NCBI RefSeq assembly: GCF_015140235.1
Contig: NZ_AP023321.1
Location: forward strand, 248,001-312,000
Source of the DNA: Solibaculum mannosilyticum
GTDB lineage: Bacteria; Bacillota; Clostridia; Oscillospirales; Acutalibacteraceae
Direction: 5' to 3'
Length of the DNA: 64,000 nt
The notes under the pieces were generated by a model. That model was not told the origin of the DNA and searched no databases. It saw nothing but the letters and a program-made list of their open reading frames with translations. This document shows positions 9,200-18,900 of this stretch, piece after piece. A program made the position numbers and the translations under genes. Position 1 is the first letter of the stretch; each line of letters starts with the position of its first letter.

Positions 9200-9654
9200 G
9201 GTTGCCGTGGGACGATGCCTATATGAGCCTGGCTTTTGAGGAGGCAAAAAAGGCTCAGGCAATTGGAGAAGTGCCGGTAGGGGCTATTGTGGTTCAAGGG
9301 GATCGCGTGGTTGGCCGGGGCTATAACCGGCGTGAAGTGGATCGAGATGCATTGGCTCATGCAGAGGTTCTGGCCATCGGGGAAGCGTGCCGTACACTGG
9401 GTAGCTGGCGGCTGGACGACTGCACGCTGTATGTCACATTAGAGCCATGTCCCATGTGCGCCGGAGCTATCTTGAACGCACGGATGAAACGTGTGGTTTA
9501 TGGAGCGTCGGATCCTAAGGCTGGGTCGGTGGGCTCCTTGATCCACCTGTTTGAATTGCCCTATAACCATCGCCCCACTGTAACGGCAGGGGTATTGGAA
9601 GAATCCTGTTCGGAGATTCTCAGCCGTTTTTTTGCCGGACTCCGGGACGAATAG
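9196..9654 (+). CDS. tadA: tRNA-specific adenosine deaminase TadA
   Basis: TadA converts A34 to inosine in the wobble position of tRNA-Arg(ACG). The 152 residues carry the zinc cytidine/deoxycytidylate deaminase motifs HAEVLAI (near 55) and PCPMCAGA (near 87). Length and motif order are normal. It overlaps the CPBP gene by 4 bp and ends 39 bp before a strong terminator. Confidence 0.96.
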   Translation: MRLPWDDAYMSLAFEEAKKAQAIGEVPVGAIVVQGDRVVGRGYNRREVDRDALAHAEVLAIGEACRTLGSWRLDDCTLYVTLEPCPMCAGAILNARMKRVVYGASDPKAGSVGSLIHLFELPYNHRPTVTAGVLEESCSEILSRFFAGLRDE

Positions 9655-9692
9655 GATGGTAAAATACTATATTGCAGTAACCTGTAGAGAAC

Positions 9693-9728
9693 AAAGAGCG
9701 CCATGGCTTTTAAGCTATGGCGCTCTTT
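9693..9728 (+). terminator. terminator after tadA
   Basis: A perfect 12-bp stem (AAAGAGCGCCAT with ATGGCGCTCTTT) around a 12-nt loop that itself pairs partly. Because the stem ends in A and T runs, it can work in both directions. Confidence 0.85.
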
Positions 9729-9742
9729 CCGGTGTCTCCATC

Positions 9743-10106
9743 CGCGGGAAATAGGAGGTAAAAATAAAAAAGAACCTGGAACGCGAAATGGCTCCGGGCC
9801 TTGTCCGACTGCGCAAACAAAAGGAGAAATCCGGGATAGAACCGCGGGAAGCAGAAGATGAAAATAAAAAAACCTGGAGCGCAAAACGGCTCCGGGCCTT
9901 GCCCGACTGCGCAAACAAAAGAAGGAATCCGGGATAGAACCGAGGGAAACAGAAGGTAAAAATAAAAAAGAACCCGGAGCGCAAAACGGCTCCGGGCCTT
10001 GCCTGGCTGTGCAAATAAAAGGAGAAATCCGGGATAGAATCGCGGGAAGCAGAAGATGAAAATAAAAAAGAACCCGGAGCGCGAAATGGCTCCGGGCCTT
10101 GCCCGG
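9743..10106 (-). repeat. tandem repeat, about 100 bp x 3.7, each a leftward terminator
   Basis: Units begin at 9743, 9843, 9941 and 10041 (period 100, 98, 100 bp). The last is cut at 10106 exactly where the tRNA fragment begins. Each unit contains CCCGGAGC and GCTCCGGG arms flanked on the plus strand by an A-rich tract. Read leftward, this is a GC-rich hairpin followed by a T-rich run, i.e. an intrinsic terminator. The array lies immediately downstream of a leftward tRNA-Arg end, so it is best explained as the tRNA terminator amplified in tandem. Confidence 0.85.
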
Positions 10107-10150
10107 TGGCACCCCCAGTAGGAATCGAACCTACAACTAACCCTTAGGAG
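10107..10150 (-). other. 3' half of tRNA-Arg(CCU): left attachment site of the element
   Basis: Read leftward, this is the end of a tRNA gene: anticodon loop CTCCTAA (10150-10144, anticodon CCU), one anticodon-stem strand, a 4-nt variable loop, a perfect T arm (GTAGG-TTCGATT-CCTAC), the acceptor strand TGGGGGT, discriminator G and encoded CCA. The matching 5' half is absent: sequence right of 10150 cannot close the anticodon, D or acceptor stems. This is the usual scar of tyrosine-integrase insertion into a tRNA 3' end, with the intact tRNA expected at the far right end of the element. Confidence 0.85.
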
Positions 10151-10197
10151 AACAAATAACTCTTTGTCCTACGATTCCCTTACACTACATTCCGCTT

Positions 10198-10360
10198 CGT
10201 TTTGTGTCAATTTAGCCCAATGAATTTTTGGTTTCTCACGCCGTTTTGTGTCATTCTGCACAGTTTCAAGGCGCTGGAATACCTTTCGCGCAATTAGCAA
10301 AAAATTAGCAGACGGCATTTTTGAGCTTTTGTAAAAACGCAAATTAGCAGATTATTAGCA
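10198..10360. repeat. direct repeats beside the attachment site (candidate integrase arm sites)
   Basis: CGTTTTGTGTCA occurs at 10198 and 10242. ATTAGCA occurs at 10293, 10304, 10343 and 10354, as two pairs each spaced 11 bp (one helical turn) and 50 bp apart. Short direct repeats of this kind near an element end are typical arm-type or excisionase sites. Function here is inferred from position. The 300 bp between the attachment site and the first gene hold nothing else obvious apart from the hairpin at 10370. Confidence 0.5.
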
Positions 10361-10369
10361 GAGCGGCCC

Positions 10370-10404
10370 GCCCGGGGTGTGTTATTTTTATACGCATCCC
10401 GGGC
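10370..10404 (+). terminator. terminator-like hairpin before the first element gene
   Basis: GCCCGGG and CCCGGGC arms around a 21-nt loop, followed by TATTTTAT, 40 nt before the ribosome site of the gene at 10455. It may stop transcripts entering from the chromosome. Confidence 0.5.
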
Positions 10405-10454
10405 TATTTTATCATTTTTATGCAATAGAATCAATCTTAAAATAGGAGGTTTCC

Positions 10455-11591
10455 ATGCCGGCTTATCAATTACAGATCAAACAGGTCGTGGATTACCCAC
10501 GATGCCGGATTTATCGGCAATTCGTCCATCGGCTGATGGCAGACCGGAGCATTCGCACAAGCGGAGGCTCTGGTCTTTTTTATTTTACCGTGCTTTGCAG
10601 CTACGCAAACTTCCGCACTTCATACCGCCGCATTGATGGTATTAGCTATACCATCTATCCGGGCGAATGGGTCTGCACACTCAAGGAAGTGTCCCAATGG
10701 TTTCGCACACGGTTTCAATGCCAGGCGTTGACAGTGCTGGAACAACTGCAGAAACAGCACTTTATCACTTTTCATACACTGGATCGCGGCAATGTGATCC
10801 GCTATAAAATTTGCGACTGGGCGCGGCATAACACGGTGCTTGAATATAATGCTCCCTGCCAAAAGGATACCGGCTTTTTCTTTCTGCCCGTTTCCGTTGT
10901 CACAGATCTCATCAGCACAAGCCGATGCTCCGAAATGGATATTATTCTGGACCTCTGGGTTTCAGCCGTCTACAACGATAATCAGGTACAGGGGTCAGAC
11001 CTGGGGCCAGTAGTCTATTTCCGCAACGGCACCGGCAATCCTCTTGTTGCCTACACTGAACTGGCTGTCCGCTGGGGGGTGTCCCGGGCGACAGTCGGCC
11101 GCGTCCTCAAAAAGCTGGCCGCACTGGACTATATCTCCCTTATGTCCTTCCCGGGCCGACACGGCAGCGTGGTCTATTTGAAAAATTACCTGTCCACCAT
11201 GTTTGAAATATCGGATGTTATGGTGGACAAAGAGGAGGTCGCTATGACGCTCAACATCCATTTGGAACTCCCCGATGAATCAGGCTCCAGCCAAAACACA
11301 CCAAGTATAGAGCATGAGGTTATCGTTTCAAACGAACTCAATAGCGTTTCAAAATCGCACATTGAAATTATCATCCAAAAGATGGCTCAAATCCTGATGG
11401 CACAAGGGATTTCGTGCTTTGGTTGTCCCCTCTCCCGCTATAAGTTATATCCCTTATCGGGCGACTGCCGGGAAGATTTACTACCCCGCGCACGGGAACA
11501 GTCAACGCTCTGTTTTGGCTTGTCCATTCTGTGCGGGAACAGGCAGGTCACCACTTTTGAACTTACACTCTCTCCCGTCGCGGAGAATTGA
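10455..11591 (+). CDS. winged-helix replication-initiator-like protein (uncertain)
   Basis: A 378-residue protein starting at ATG 10455 behind AGGAGG. Two segments look like winged-helix DNA-binding units: residues 60-125 (EWVCTLKEVSQWF and following) and 190-235 (AYTELAVRWGVSRATVGRVL and following). The C-terminal third has several cysteines. It is the first gene inside the attachment site, a common place for replication or control genes of integrative elements. I read it as a RepA/DnaD-like initiator or regulator, but no diagnostic catalytic motif is visible. Confidence 0.5.
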   Translation: MPAYQLQIKQVVDYPRCRIYRQFVHRLMADRSIRTSGGSGLFYFTVLCSYANFRTSYRRIDGISYTIYPGEWVCTLKEVSQWFRTRFQCQALTVLEQLQKQHFITFHTLDRGNVIRYKICDWARHNTVLEYNAPCQKDTGFFFLPVSVVTDLISTSRCSEMDIILDLWVSAVYNDNQVQGSDLGPVVYFRNGTGNPLVAYTELAVRWGVSRATVGRVLKKLAALDYISLMSFPGRHGSVVYLKNYLSTMFEISDVMVDKEEVAMTLNIHLELPDESGSSQNTPSIEHEVIVSNELNSVSKSHIEIIIQKMAQILMAQGISCFGCPLSRYKLYPLSGDCREDLLPRAREQSTLCFGLSILCGNRQVTTFELTLSPVAEN

Positions 11592-11607
11592 ATAAGGAGG
11601 TCTTACC

Positions 11608-12159
11608 ATGAAGAAATTTGTTGAAAAAGATGTCGCAGAAAACCCGCTGTACCATGATACCTGGAAACTGTTGAAAAAATACCGCGATGTGGTGTGGAGC
11701 CTGGAAATTTCTGTCCAGCATGTGCGTTCCAAGTTTGAGATCGAATACGGCACATCCATCGAGGAATTTCTGGATTCCATCTATCTGGCCGGCGCCGATC
11801 TGAATGGGAGCGATATTGAACACCATGCTAAGTGCATTGAGCGCAGCCACAAAATGCTGAAACTTTTGGATTCAGCAGTCGAATTGCTTCGTACCCGCCA
11901 CAAGAACGGCGAGGCCTATTACTGGCTGCTTTACTACTCCTTCCTCTCCCCGCAGCAACTCAAAAATGTGGAGGAGATCATCGAGAATTTGCGTCCGCAT
12001 ATCCGGGACATCTCATTCCGTACTTACTACCGCAGGCGCAGGGAAGCCATTGACGCACTCAGTTCCGTACTATGGGGGTACACCTCCAAAGACAGTTTGG
12101 ATATGCTGGAACAGTTCTTTCCAGCGCCAAAACCAGATGAAAAGGCCAAGGGCAAATAA
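11608..12159 (+). CDS. ArpU/RinA-like regulator (uncertain)
   Basis: A 183-residue soluble, helix-rich protein with AGGAGG before its ATG. The C-terminal stretch FRTYYRRRREAIDALSSVLW resembles the sigma-region-4-like helix-turn-helix end of phage late regulators of the ArpU/RinA group. It precedes the conjugation operon promoter, and its stop codon TAA is fused to that promoter's first ATTGGC box, so it is a good candidate for its regulator. That role is inference. Confidence 0.5.
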   Translation: MKKFVEKDVAENPLYHDTWKLLKKYRDVVWSLEISVQHVRSKFEIEYGTSIEEFLDSIYLAGADLNGSDIEHHAKCIERSHKMLKLLDSAVELLRTRHKNGEAYYWLLYYSFLSPQQLKNVEEIIENLRPHIRDISFRTYYRRRREAIDALSSVLWGYTSKDSLDMLEQFFPAPKPDEKAKGK

Positions 12160-12227
12160 TTGGCAGAATACGGGAATGAAATTGGCGCATTCCTGCCCTT
12201 GAGCCGTAAATCCTGGTGTGCTAAACT
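12159..12227 (+). promoter_or_regulatory. P1: promoter of the conjugation operon with paired ATTGGC boxes
   Basis: ATTGGC boxes start at 12159 and 12181 (22 bp apart). The -35 TTGAGC is at 12199-12204, then a 17-bp spacer and -10 TAAACT at 12222-12227. The 19 bp GCCCTTGAGCCGTAAATCC recur exactly in the promoter at 28247, with every spacing identical. The boxes look like an activator site of two turns. Confidence 0.72.
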
Positions 12228-12273
12228 GAATATGCTCAAACTTGCACCCAAAACTGAATGCAGGCAGTGAACG

Positions 12274-12297
12274 GCACCTTTTTCAAGGTGCTTTTTT
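12274..12297 (+). terminator. intrinsic terminator in the leader of the conjugation operon
   Basis: GCACCTT and AAGGTGC arms followed by six T, about 50 nt after the P1 -10 box. Located before the operon, so it must be passed for expression. Confidence 0.7.
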
Positions 12298-12326
12298 GCT
12301 GCCCTAATGACCGGCCGATTGGGGAG

Positions 12327-12370
12327 GGAGCCCGCATCTATTACAAGAGCTGCGGGCTCCTCTTTTGTTT
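12327..12370 (+). terminator. second leader hairpin before the VirB2-like gene
   Basis: A perfect 10-bp stem (GGAGCCCGCA with TGCGGGCTCC), 14-nt loop and a TCTTTTGTTT tail, ending 26 nt before the ribosome site of the next gene. Confidence 0.65.
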
Positions 12371-12408
12371 GAGTCCCGCATATTACATTTGGATTGGAGG
12401 TCCGAAAA

Positions 12409-12804
12409 TTGAAAAAACGCAAGATTCCTCACCAAAAGCGAAACGGCGATACCAGCCCTCCGCGCCGTTTTTCCATTGGCAGAATCGCTTATATGGCGTT
12501 TCTGTGTCCCACCGTCTCATTGATGTTCAGCCAGCCGGCCTTTGCCGCAACCGATGTTTGGACAAAGGCCACAGAAATCATGCAGGATGTCTACACGCAG
12601 ATCCTCGCTATCTCCACGATTGCGGCCATTGTGACCGCTTCGGTAGCATTGCTGCTCATGAATTTCTCCCGTTCTGGTAAAACGGTGGATGAAAGCAGAG
12701 CTTGGCTCAAACGAATTGTTATCACCTGGGCCATCTTAAACAGTCTGGGCTTTATCATGTCCTATATCGTCCCCTTCTTTGAGGGTGGTCAGTGGGCAGG
12801 TTGA
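12409..12804 (+). CDS. VirB2/TrbC-like conjugation pilin or membrane subunit
   Basis: A 131-residue protein with a basic N-terminus, a signal-like hydrophobic segment ending PAFAA near residue 45, and two further hydrophobic helices (ILAISTIAAIVTASVALLLM and a C-terminal one). Small two-helix proteins of this form at the head of a type IV secretion operon are usually the VirB2/TrbC-type subunit. The start is TTG 12409, which has GGAGG at 8 nt; an in-frame TTG at 12394 precedes the ribosome site. It is followed by the VirB6-like gene. Confidence 0.6.
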   Translation: MKKRKIPHQKRNGDTSPPRRFSIGRIAYMAFLCPTVSLMFSQPAFAATDVWTKATEIMQDVYTQILAISTIAAIVTASVALLLMNFSRSGKTVDESRAWLKRIVITWAILNSLGFIMSYIVPFFEGGQWAG

Positions 12805-12844
12805 TCGGCATCACATTGATACCCGACGAAAGGAGGCATGACCT

Positions 12845-13555
12845 ATGGGTATTCTGGACGGCATTGTTGAATGGATTGCAGAGCAGGTCATGGCGGGCCT
12901 TGACTTGATAACCACCTCGGTTTTGGGGGCACTGGGCTGCGATATGGCGGTATTTCTGCGCTACTTTCCCGCAGCCGAAACGATGTACAGCGTTTTTGTG
13001 GCACTGGGCATCGGTATCATTCTCCTTAACTGGGTGTGGCAGCTGTTCAAGAACTTTGGCCTGGGAGCCGGTATTGAAGCGGAAGACCCGCTCAAATTGA
13101 GCATCCGGTCCGTCATTTTTATTCTTTTAGCGTTCTTCTCCAATGAGATTGTCAGCATGATCCTGACCATCGGCGGCACACCGTATAACTGGATTATGGA
13201 TTCGGAGCTGCCGGCACTCAGTTTTGCGGATTTCAATTCTGTCATGCTGGTCATCATCGGGGTGTGCGCCAATGGGGCTGTGGCCCTTATCACTCTGATT
13301 TTAGTCATCATTCTGGCGTGGAACTACCTGAAGTTGCTGCTGGAAGCGGCAGAGCGATATGTATTGCTCGGCGTGCTGGTCTATACGGCTCCAGTAGCCT
13401 TTTCCATGGGGGCAAGCCAGACAACATCAAACATCTGGAAATCCTGGTGCCGGATGCTGGGCGGTCAGATTTTTCTTCTGCTGATGAACGCCTGGTGCCT
13501 GCGCCTGTTCACGAGCATGGTTGGTTCGTTTATCTCCAACCCGCTCTCTTTGTAA
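12845..13555 (+). CDS. VirB6/TrbL-like conjugation membrane protein
   Basis: 236 residues with about six hydrophobic helices and polar ends. It fits the polytopic inner-membrane channel component (VirB6/TrbL type) by size, topology and position between the VirB2-like gene and VirB4. AAAGGAGG lies upstream of ATG 12845. No enzymatic motif is present. Confidence 0.65.
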   Translation: MGILDGIVEWIAEQVMAGLDLITTSVLGALGCDMAVFLRYFPAAETMYSVFVALGIGIILLNWVWQLFKNFGLGAGIEAEDPLKLSIRSVIFILLAFFSNEIVSMILTIGGTPYNWIMDSELPALSFADFNSVMLVIIGVCANGAVALITLILVIILAWNYLKLLLEAAERYVLLGVLVYTAPVAFSMGASQTTSNIWKSWCRMLGGQIFLLLMNAWCLRLFTSMVGSFISNPLSL

Positions 13556-13566
13556 GGAGGGCCATT

Positions 13567-14559
13567 TTGAAAAGACTCAAGAAAATTTTGTTCCTTGCGC
13601 TGATGGTCGCAGCTCTCTCCTGTCTGTTCTGCCAGCCTGCTTTCGCTATTTCGGAGGAAGAAGTCCAGGCACAAGTGGACGCCGTAGGCAAAGAAGCCGT
13701 TTCGGGGAATGTGCTGATCTGGTTTATGTGCGCAATCGGATTTCTTAAAGTATCACAGAAGATCGATTCTTTTATGGCAAGTCTGGGCGTCAATGTCGGC
13801 CATACCGGAGGCAGTATGCTGGCGGAGGCTATGATTGCGGCCAGGGGATTCAGCGGATTTAAGAGCTTTGCCAGCAATCACTTTGCGGGAGGCCGCAGCA
13901 GTCATTCCTCCCATGTCCGTGCAAACGGTGGCGGAAAAGGCGGTGCTGGATTCGGCGCTGGTTTTGCCAGCGGTGGCTTGGCCGGCGTGATTAAAAGGAA
14001 TGTTACCAATAATGCGGTCAAAACGGCCACAACGCCCCCGGATGCCAAGCCCTCCGGATTAAGTGGGCTGGTCGGCGGCGCTGCAGGCGGCATCGGTGGA
14101 CATATCTACGCCTCCTCCGTAAGCAAAGGAGGCAATTTTGCCAACAATGTCATAGGATCGGTTGCTACCGGGAGTATCACCCAGATGGGAACTATGACCG
14201 GGGATAAAGCTGTAGAAGCTCTGCATTCCTACATGGGTCATGCGGCATTGGAGCCCGGGGCCGAGAATATTCCCACTTATCAGAATGTGGAGATTGGCGG
14301 CGGCCGCATTACCGGCACAGAAGTCACTCCGGAGCATCCAGAAGGCATCGCTTTTGGTATGTATCATGCAGACCAGTATGTGGCGCCGGAAGGCCAATAC
14401 ACAACCGTTCACGCTGTAGATGGTACTGCCTGGTATAAGCAGTATGCCGCGGATGCGGTTGAAAAATCCCCCTATATGGCACCGGACGGCTCGATTGCCT
14501 ATCACGAATCCATCGTGAAGAAACTGCCGCCTACTCCCAAAAGAAAGGACAAACTCTAA
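13567..14559 (+). CDS. secreted glycine-rich conjugation-operon protein
   Basis: 330 residues starting at TTG 13567, which has AAGGAGG 7 nt upstream. A signal peptide (KRLKKILFLALMVAALSCLF, cleavage after PAFA) is followed by one hydrophobic helix, a glycine-rich flexible region (residues 110-150) and a C-terminal domain rich in G, A and Y. I do not recognise the family. Its place between VirB6-like and peptidase genes, with a 1-bp overlap to the next gene, makes it a structural part of the transfer machine. Confidence 0.65.
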   Translation: MKRLKKILFLALMVAALSCLFCQPAFAISEEEVQAQVDAVGKEAVSGNVLIWFMCAIGFLKVSQKIDSFMASLGVNVGHTGGSMLAEAMIAARGFSGFKSFASNHFAGGRSSHSSHVRANGGGKGGAGFGAGFASGGLAGVIKRNVTNNAVKTATTPPDAKPSGLSGLVGGAAGGIGGHIYASSVSKGGNFANNVIGSVATGSITQMGTMTGDKAVEALHSYMGHAALEPGAENIPTYQNVEIGGGRITGTEVTPEHPEGIAFGMYHADQYVAPEGQYTTVHAVDGTAWYKQYAADAVEKSPYMAPDGSIAYHESIVKKLPPTPKRKDKL

Positions 14560-15935
14560 TGGCTGAAGAACAAAAAAACAGCTCCGCCGAAACAGTAGAT
14601 GCTGCGGCCTCTGCCGCACATACGGTCAAAGGCGCTATCAAAGCTGGCAAGGCCATCTCTGGAGCAGCGAAAGGCGCTGCCGCCGCCGGCCCCTATGGGG
14701 CTGTGGCTGGGGCCGTCTGGGCCGGCCGAAAGCACATCGGCAAAATCATTGCCGTCATTGCCATTCTGCTTTTGCTGCCTGTCCTTTTCCTCCTGATGCT
14801 GCCCGGCCTGATTTTTGGAGGGCTGGTCAATGCCTTTTCACCAGCTGATCCTGACACGCCTATCCTCAACAGCGAAACCGCCATCGTAGAAAACGCCAAC
14901 GACATTACCTTTGCCATCAACGCCATTCTGGGTGAGGCGCTGGATGATGTGATGGCCCGTATCGAAGTGGACTTTGCCTCTTCTGGCGCCGACAAAATGG
15001 AGGTCAAAAACCCCTATTCTTCCGGCCTGGTCTACAACGCCAACCTCATCGTTTCACAGTATTGCGCTGCCCGGGATGAAGACTTTGAGAGCATTTCGCT
15101 GGATGACCTGTCCACTGTCCTGCGGGAGAACAAAGAGCATCTATACTCTTATACCAGTGTGCGGGAGAGCCGTGAGGTCACATCCGAAGATCCGGAGACC
15201 GGTGAGGAAACCATCTCCATCGAGATCTGGATGATCTATACCATTCGCTACAACGGCGAGTCTTATCTTGCCGACCATGTTTTCGCGCTTACGGATGAGC
15301 AGAAAGAACTGGCGTCCGATTATGCCTCTAACCTAAGTCTCTTTTTAGGCGACGGCCTGCTGCAAAATGTGGACGAGTGGACAGGGAACAGTATCCCCTC
15401 CCTTGGAGATGTAACCTTTACCGACGGCGGGACCCCGGTTGTTTATTACAATCAGCTGGATGAACGCTATGCCAGTCAACCCTATGGCACCGATAACATC
15501 GGCGGCTATGGGTGCGGGCCCACCGCCATGGCAATCGTGGTTTCCTCCCTCACGGACGATATGGTAGACCCGGTGGAAATGGCAAAGTGGTCATATGACA
15601 ATGGCTATTGGTGCAAAAGCAGCGGCTCTTATCACGCATTGATCCCTGCTGCTGCGGAGGAATGGGGCCTTCCGGTATCCGGCTGCACGACTTCCGAGCC
15701 CCAGCGGATTCTGGACGCTCTCGCAGATGGCAAGCTGGTCGTGGCAATTATGTCCGAAGGCCATTTTACCTCATCCGGCCACTTCATTGTTCTCCGTGGC
15801 GTAAAAGACGGCCAGATCATGGTGGCTGACCCGGCCAGTTACAAGCGAAGCGGGCAGTTGTGGGATCTGTCCATCATCTTAAATGAAGCAAGCCGCCGTG
15901 CGGCAGCAGGCGGTCCTTTCTGGATTATTGGCTGA
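14559..15935 (+). CDS. membrane-anchored C39-like peptidase of the conjugation system
   Basis: 458 residues. An alanine/glycine-rich cytoplasmic start is followed by one membrane helix (about 62-88), an extracellular alpha/beta region and a C-terminal C39-type cysteine peptidase domain. The catalytic triad can be placed at Cys in GYGCGPTA (about 318), His in SGHFIVLRG (about 406) and Asp in VADPAS (about 426). Gram-positive conjugation systems carry such a wall-active or processing enzyme in the VirB1/CwlT position. Here the fold is papain-like, rather than a lysozyme domain. It overlaps the previous gene by 1 bp. Confidence 0.72.
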   Translation: MAEEQKNSSAETVDAAASAAHTVKGAIKAGKAISGAAKGAAAAGPYGAVAGAVWAGRKHIGKIIAVIAILLLLPVLFLLMLPGLIFGGLVNAFSPADPDTPILNSETAIVENANDITFAINAILGEALDDVMARIEVDFASSGADKMEVKNPYSSGLVYNANLIVSQYCAARDEDFESISLDDLSTVLRENKEHLYSYTSVRESREVTSEDPETGEETISIEIWMIYTIRYNGESYLADHVFALTDEQKELASDYASNLSLFLGDGLLQNVDEWTGNSIPSLGDVTFTDGGTPVVYYNQLDERYASQPYGTDNIGGYGCGPTAMAIVVSSLTDDMVDPVEMAKWSYDNGYWCKSSGSYHALIPAAAEEWGLPVSGCTTSEPQRILDALADGKLVVAIMSEGHFTSSGHFIVLRGVKDGQIMVADPASYKRSGQLWDLSIILNEASRRAAAGGPFWIIG

Positions 15936-15971
15936 CCGCACCGCACCCCGGCATCAGAAACGAGGTAATAC

Positions 15972-18900
15972 ATGAGCAACAAGAATGACCATGATATTTA
16001 TATCATACCGCCGAACTTCATAGAAACAGGCACTTTTTTTGGCGGTATGTTCCGTGCGCGGAATGTGATTGAAGCCGGCATCCTGGCACTTGCCATTGGG
16101 ACGCCGGTTTTTTTGTGCCTTCCATTTGGGCTGACCGCCCGCATTATTGCTTTATGCCTGACTGCGCTCCCGGTGGCATTGGTTGCCCTCATTGGCATTT
16201 CAGGGGAAAGTCTCTCGCAGTTTCTGATCACTTTTCTGAAATACCTGCGGAATCGCCGCGTTGTCGGCGGTGACGGTGAACAGCCCTGTGAAAAAACGGC
16301 TCCCTCCAAATCAGCCGGCAAGCATCTCAAACAGAAGCCTCCAAAGGAGAGAAAGCCCAAGGCGCCGAAGCGCCGGCGGTCTGGTGAAGCAGATTTCCCC
16401 GCTGAGTTTGATGAAGTCCGCGGATATGAAATCCGTGAAAAGCTCCGGCCCAAGAAAAATGCTAAAAAGGATCGTCCTGCCAAGGGCAATAAGGCAAAAA
16501 AGAACGCAAAAAAGCGCCATGAAAAGGAACGCCTGCCCAAACGCCCCGCCCGTGTCAAGGAGCAGAAGCCCGCCTGCCTCAATCCAGTGGCGGATTATCT
16601 GCCCATTGAGAAAGTGGAGAACGGCATTATCTATACCAAAGACCATCGCTTTGTCAAGGTGGTCGAAGTTGTCCCCATCAACTTTATGCTGCGCAGCGCC
16701 CGGGAACAGAGGAATATCATCTACTCCTTCGTTTCGTACCTGAAGATCTCGCCCATCAAGCTCCAAATCAAGGTTCTGACCCGCCGTGCGGACATCAACC
16801 GCCACCTGGACACGGTGCGCCAGGAGATGGCCCATGAGGAAAACGAGCAGTGCCGCTTGATGCAGGAGGATTACCTGAACTTTGTGCAGCAGGTCGGCTC
16901 CCGGGAAGCTGTGACCCGGCGGTTTTTCCTGATTTTCGAGTATGAGCCCTGGGCCAATACCCGGCGCTCCGAACAGGAAGATGAGGCAATCCAATCTCTC
17001 CAAAGTGCTGTCCACACGGCATCCAATTACCTGCGTCAATGCGGCAACGAGGTCGTTGTCCACGAAAACGAGGACGAATTTACCGTAGATGTTTTCTATA
17101 ATTTGTTGTGCCGAAATGAAAGTGCGGTCAAGCCCCTGTCGGTACGGGCACAGGAAATTGTGGCACAGTATCTCGACAAGGGGCGGGAGGGCGAGATTGA
17201 CCGCATCCCGGCGGCTGAATTTGCTGCTCCCAAAAGCATCGACTTCACCCATGGACGGTATCTCTGCATAGACGGGCTGTACTATACTTATCTGCTCGTC
17301 CCATCAGATGGTTACAAAACACAGGTGCCCGCGGGCTGGCTGAGTTTGATCGTCAATGCCGGTGATGGCATTGACCTCGATATGTTTCTTTCACGCCAAC
17401 CCAAAGAGCGCATTATTCAGCGGGTCGGCCAGCAGCTCCGCATCAACCGGTCAAAAATCAAGGATGCCAGCGACACGAACACGGACTTCGATGATATAGA
17501 CGGCGCTATTCGGAGCGGCTATTTTCTGAAGGAGGGCCTTGCGAATAACGAAGATTTCTATTATCTCAACTTGTTGATTACTGTGACTGCCCCTTCTGTG
17601 GAGGACCTGGAGTGGAAGGCCAGCGAAATAAAAAAGCTCCTGCTTTCGCAGGATATGGATGTCTGCAACTGCCATTTTCGGGAGGAGCAGGCATTTTGTT
17701 CTGCCCTCCCGCTGGTTTCCATGGAAAAGGGACTGTTCGAGCGTGGTAAGCGCAACCTGTTGACTGGAGGCGCGGCCAGCTGCTATCCGTTCACTTCGTT
17801 TGAGATGTGCGATGACAATGGAATCCTTCTGGGGGTCAACAAATATAACAGTTCCCTCATCATCGTGGATATTTTCAACTCTGCGATTTACAAGAACGCC
17901 AATATGGCGATCCTGGGTACCAGCGGCGCAGGCAAGACCTTTACGATGCAGCTCATGGCGTTAAGAATGAGGCGGAAAAACATTCCCGTTTTCATCATTG
18001 CACCGTTGAAGGGGCACGAATTCCACCGTGCCTGTGCCAATGTAGGCGGGGAGTTTATCCAGATTTCCCCGGCCAGCCCGCACTGCATCAATGTGATGGA
18101 GATCCGCAAGGTGGATCGGTCGGTCAGTGAGCTTCTGGACGGGCCGGGAATCCAGCTCTCCGAACTGGCCGCCAAAATCCAGCAACTCCACATATTTTTC
18201 AGTCTGTTGATCCCTGATATGTCTCACGAGGAACGACAGCTGTTGGATGAGGCTCTGATCCGCACCTACAATTCCAAAGGTATCACTCATGACAACGCCT
18301 CATTGGAAGACCCGGCCAATCCGGGCTACTACCGGGAGATGCCGGTGCTGGGCGATTTATATGAGATTTTGAAGGCCGCCCCGGAAACCACTCGCATGGC
18401 CCATATCCTCAACCGTCTGGTGAATGGCTCCGCCAGTACCTTTAACAAGCAGACCAATGTGCGGCTGGATAATAAGTACACCGTACTGGATATTTCCTCG
18501 CTTACTGGTGATTTGCTGACTGTGGGGATGTTCGTGGCCCTTGATTTCGTTTGGGACCGCGCCAAAGCTGACCGCACCGAGGAAAAAGCCATTTTTATTG
18601 ACGAGTGCTGGCAGCTTCTTTCCGGCGCAGGCGCCACGGGTACCAGGCTGGCCGGTGATTTCGTTTTGGAAATTTTCAAGACGATTCGCGGCTTCGGTGG
18701 ATCAGCGATCTGCGCCAGCCAGGACCTTAACGACTTTTTCAATCTGGACGAAGGCCGTTTCGGGAAAGGCATCATCAACAACAGCAAGACTAAGATCATT
18801 CTCAATCTGGAGGATGACGAAGCGGAGCGTGTCCAGGAAACCCTCCATCTCTCTGACGCAGAAACGATGGAGGTCACACACTTTGAGCGCGGCAGCGGTC

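Noticed and set aside
9743-10106. Possible CRISPR array
   Set aside because: Whole 98-100-bp units are repeated without unique spacers; each is a terminator hairpin.
10107-10180. Complete tRNA-Arg gene
   Set aside because: Only the 3' half pairs; there is no D arm, 5' acceptor strand or matching anticodon-stem strand.
12258-12680. Plus-strand frame over the leader of the conjugation operon
   Set aside because: It covers two terminators and runs out of frame with the VirB2-like gene; no ribosome site.
15998-17252. Long minus-strand frames opposite VirB4
   Set aside because: Antisense to a protein with clear ATPase motifs; typical of GC-rich shadows.
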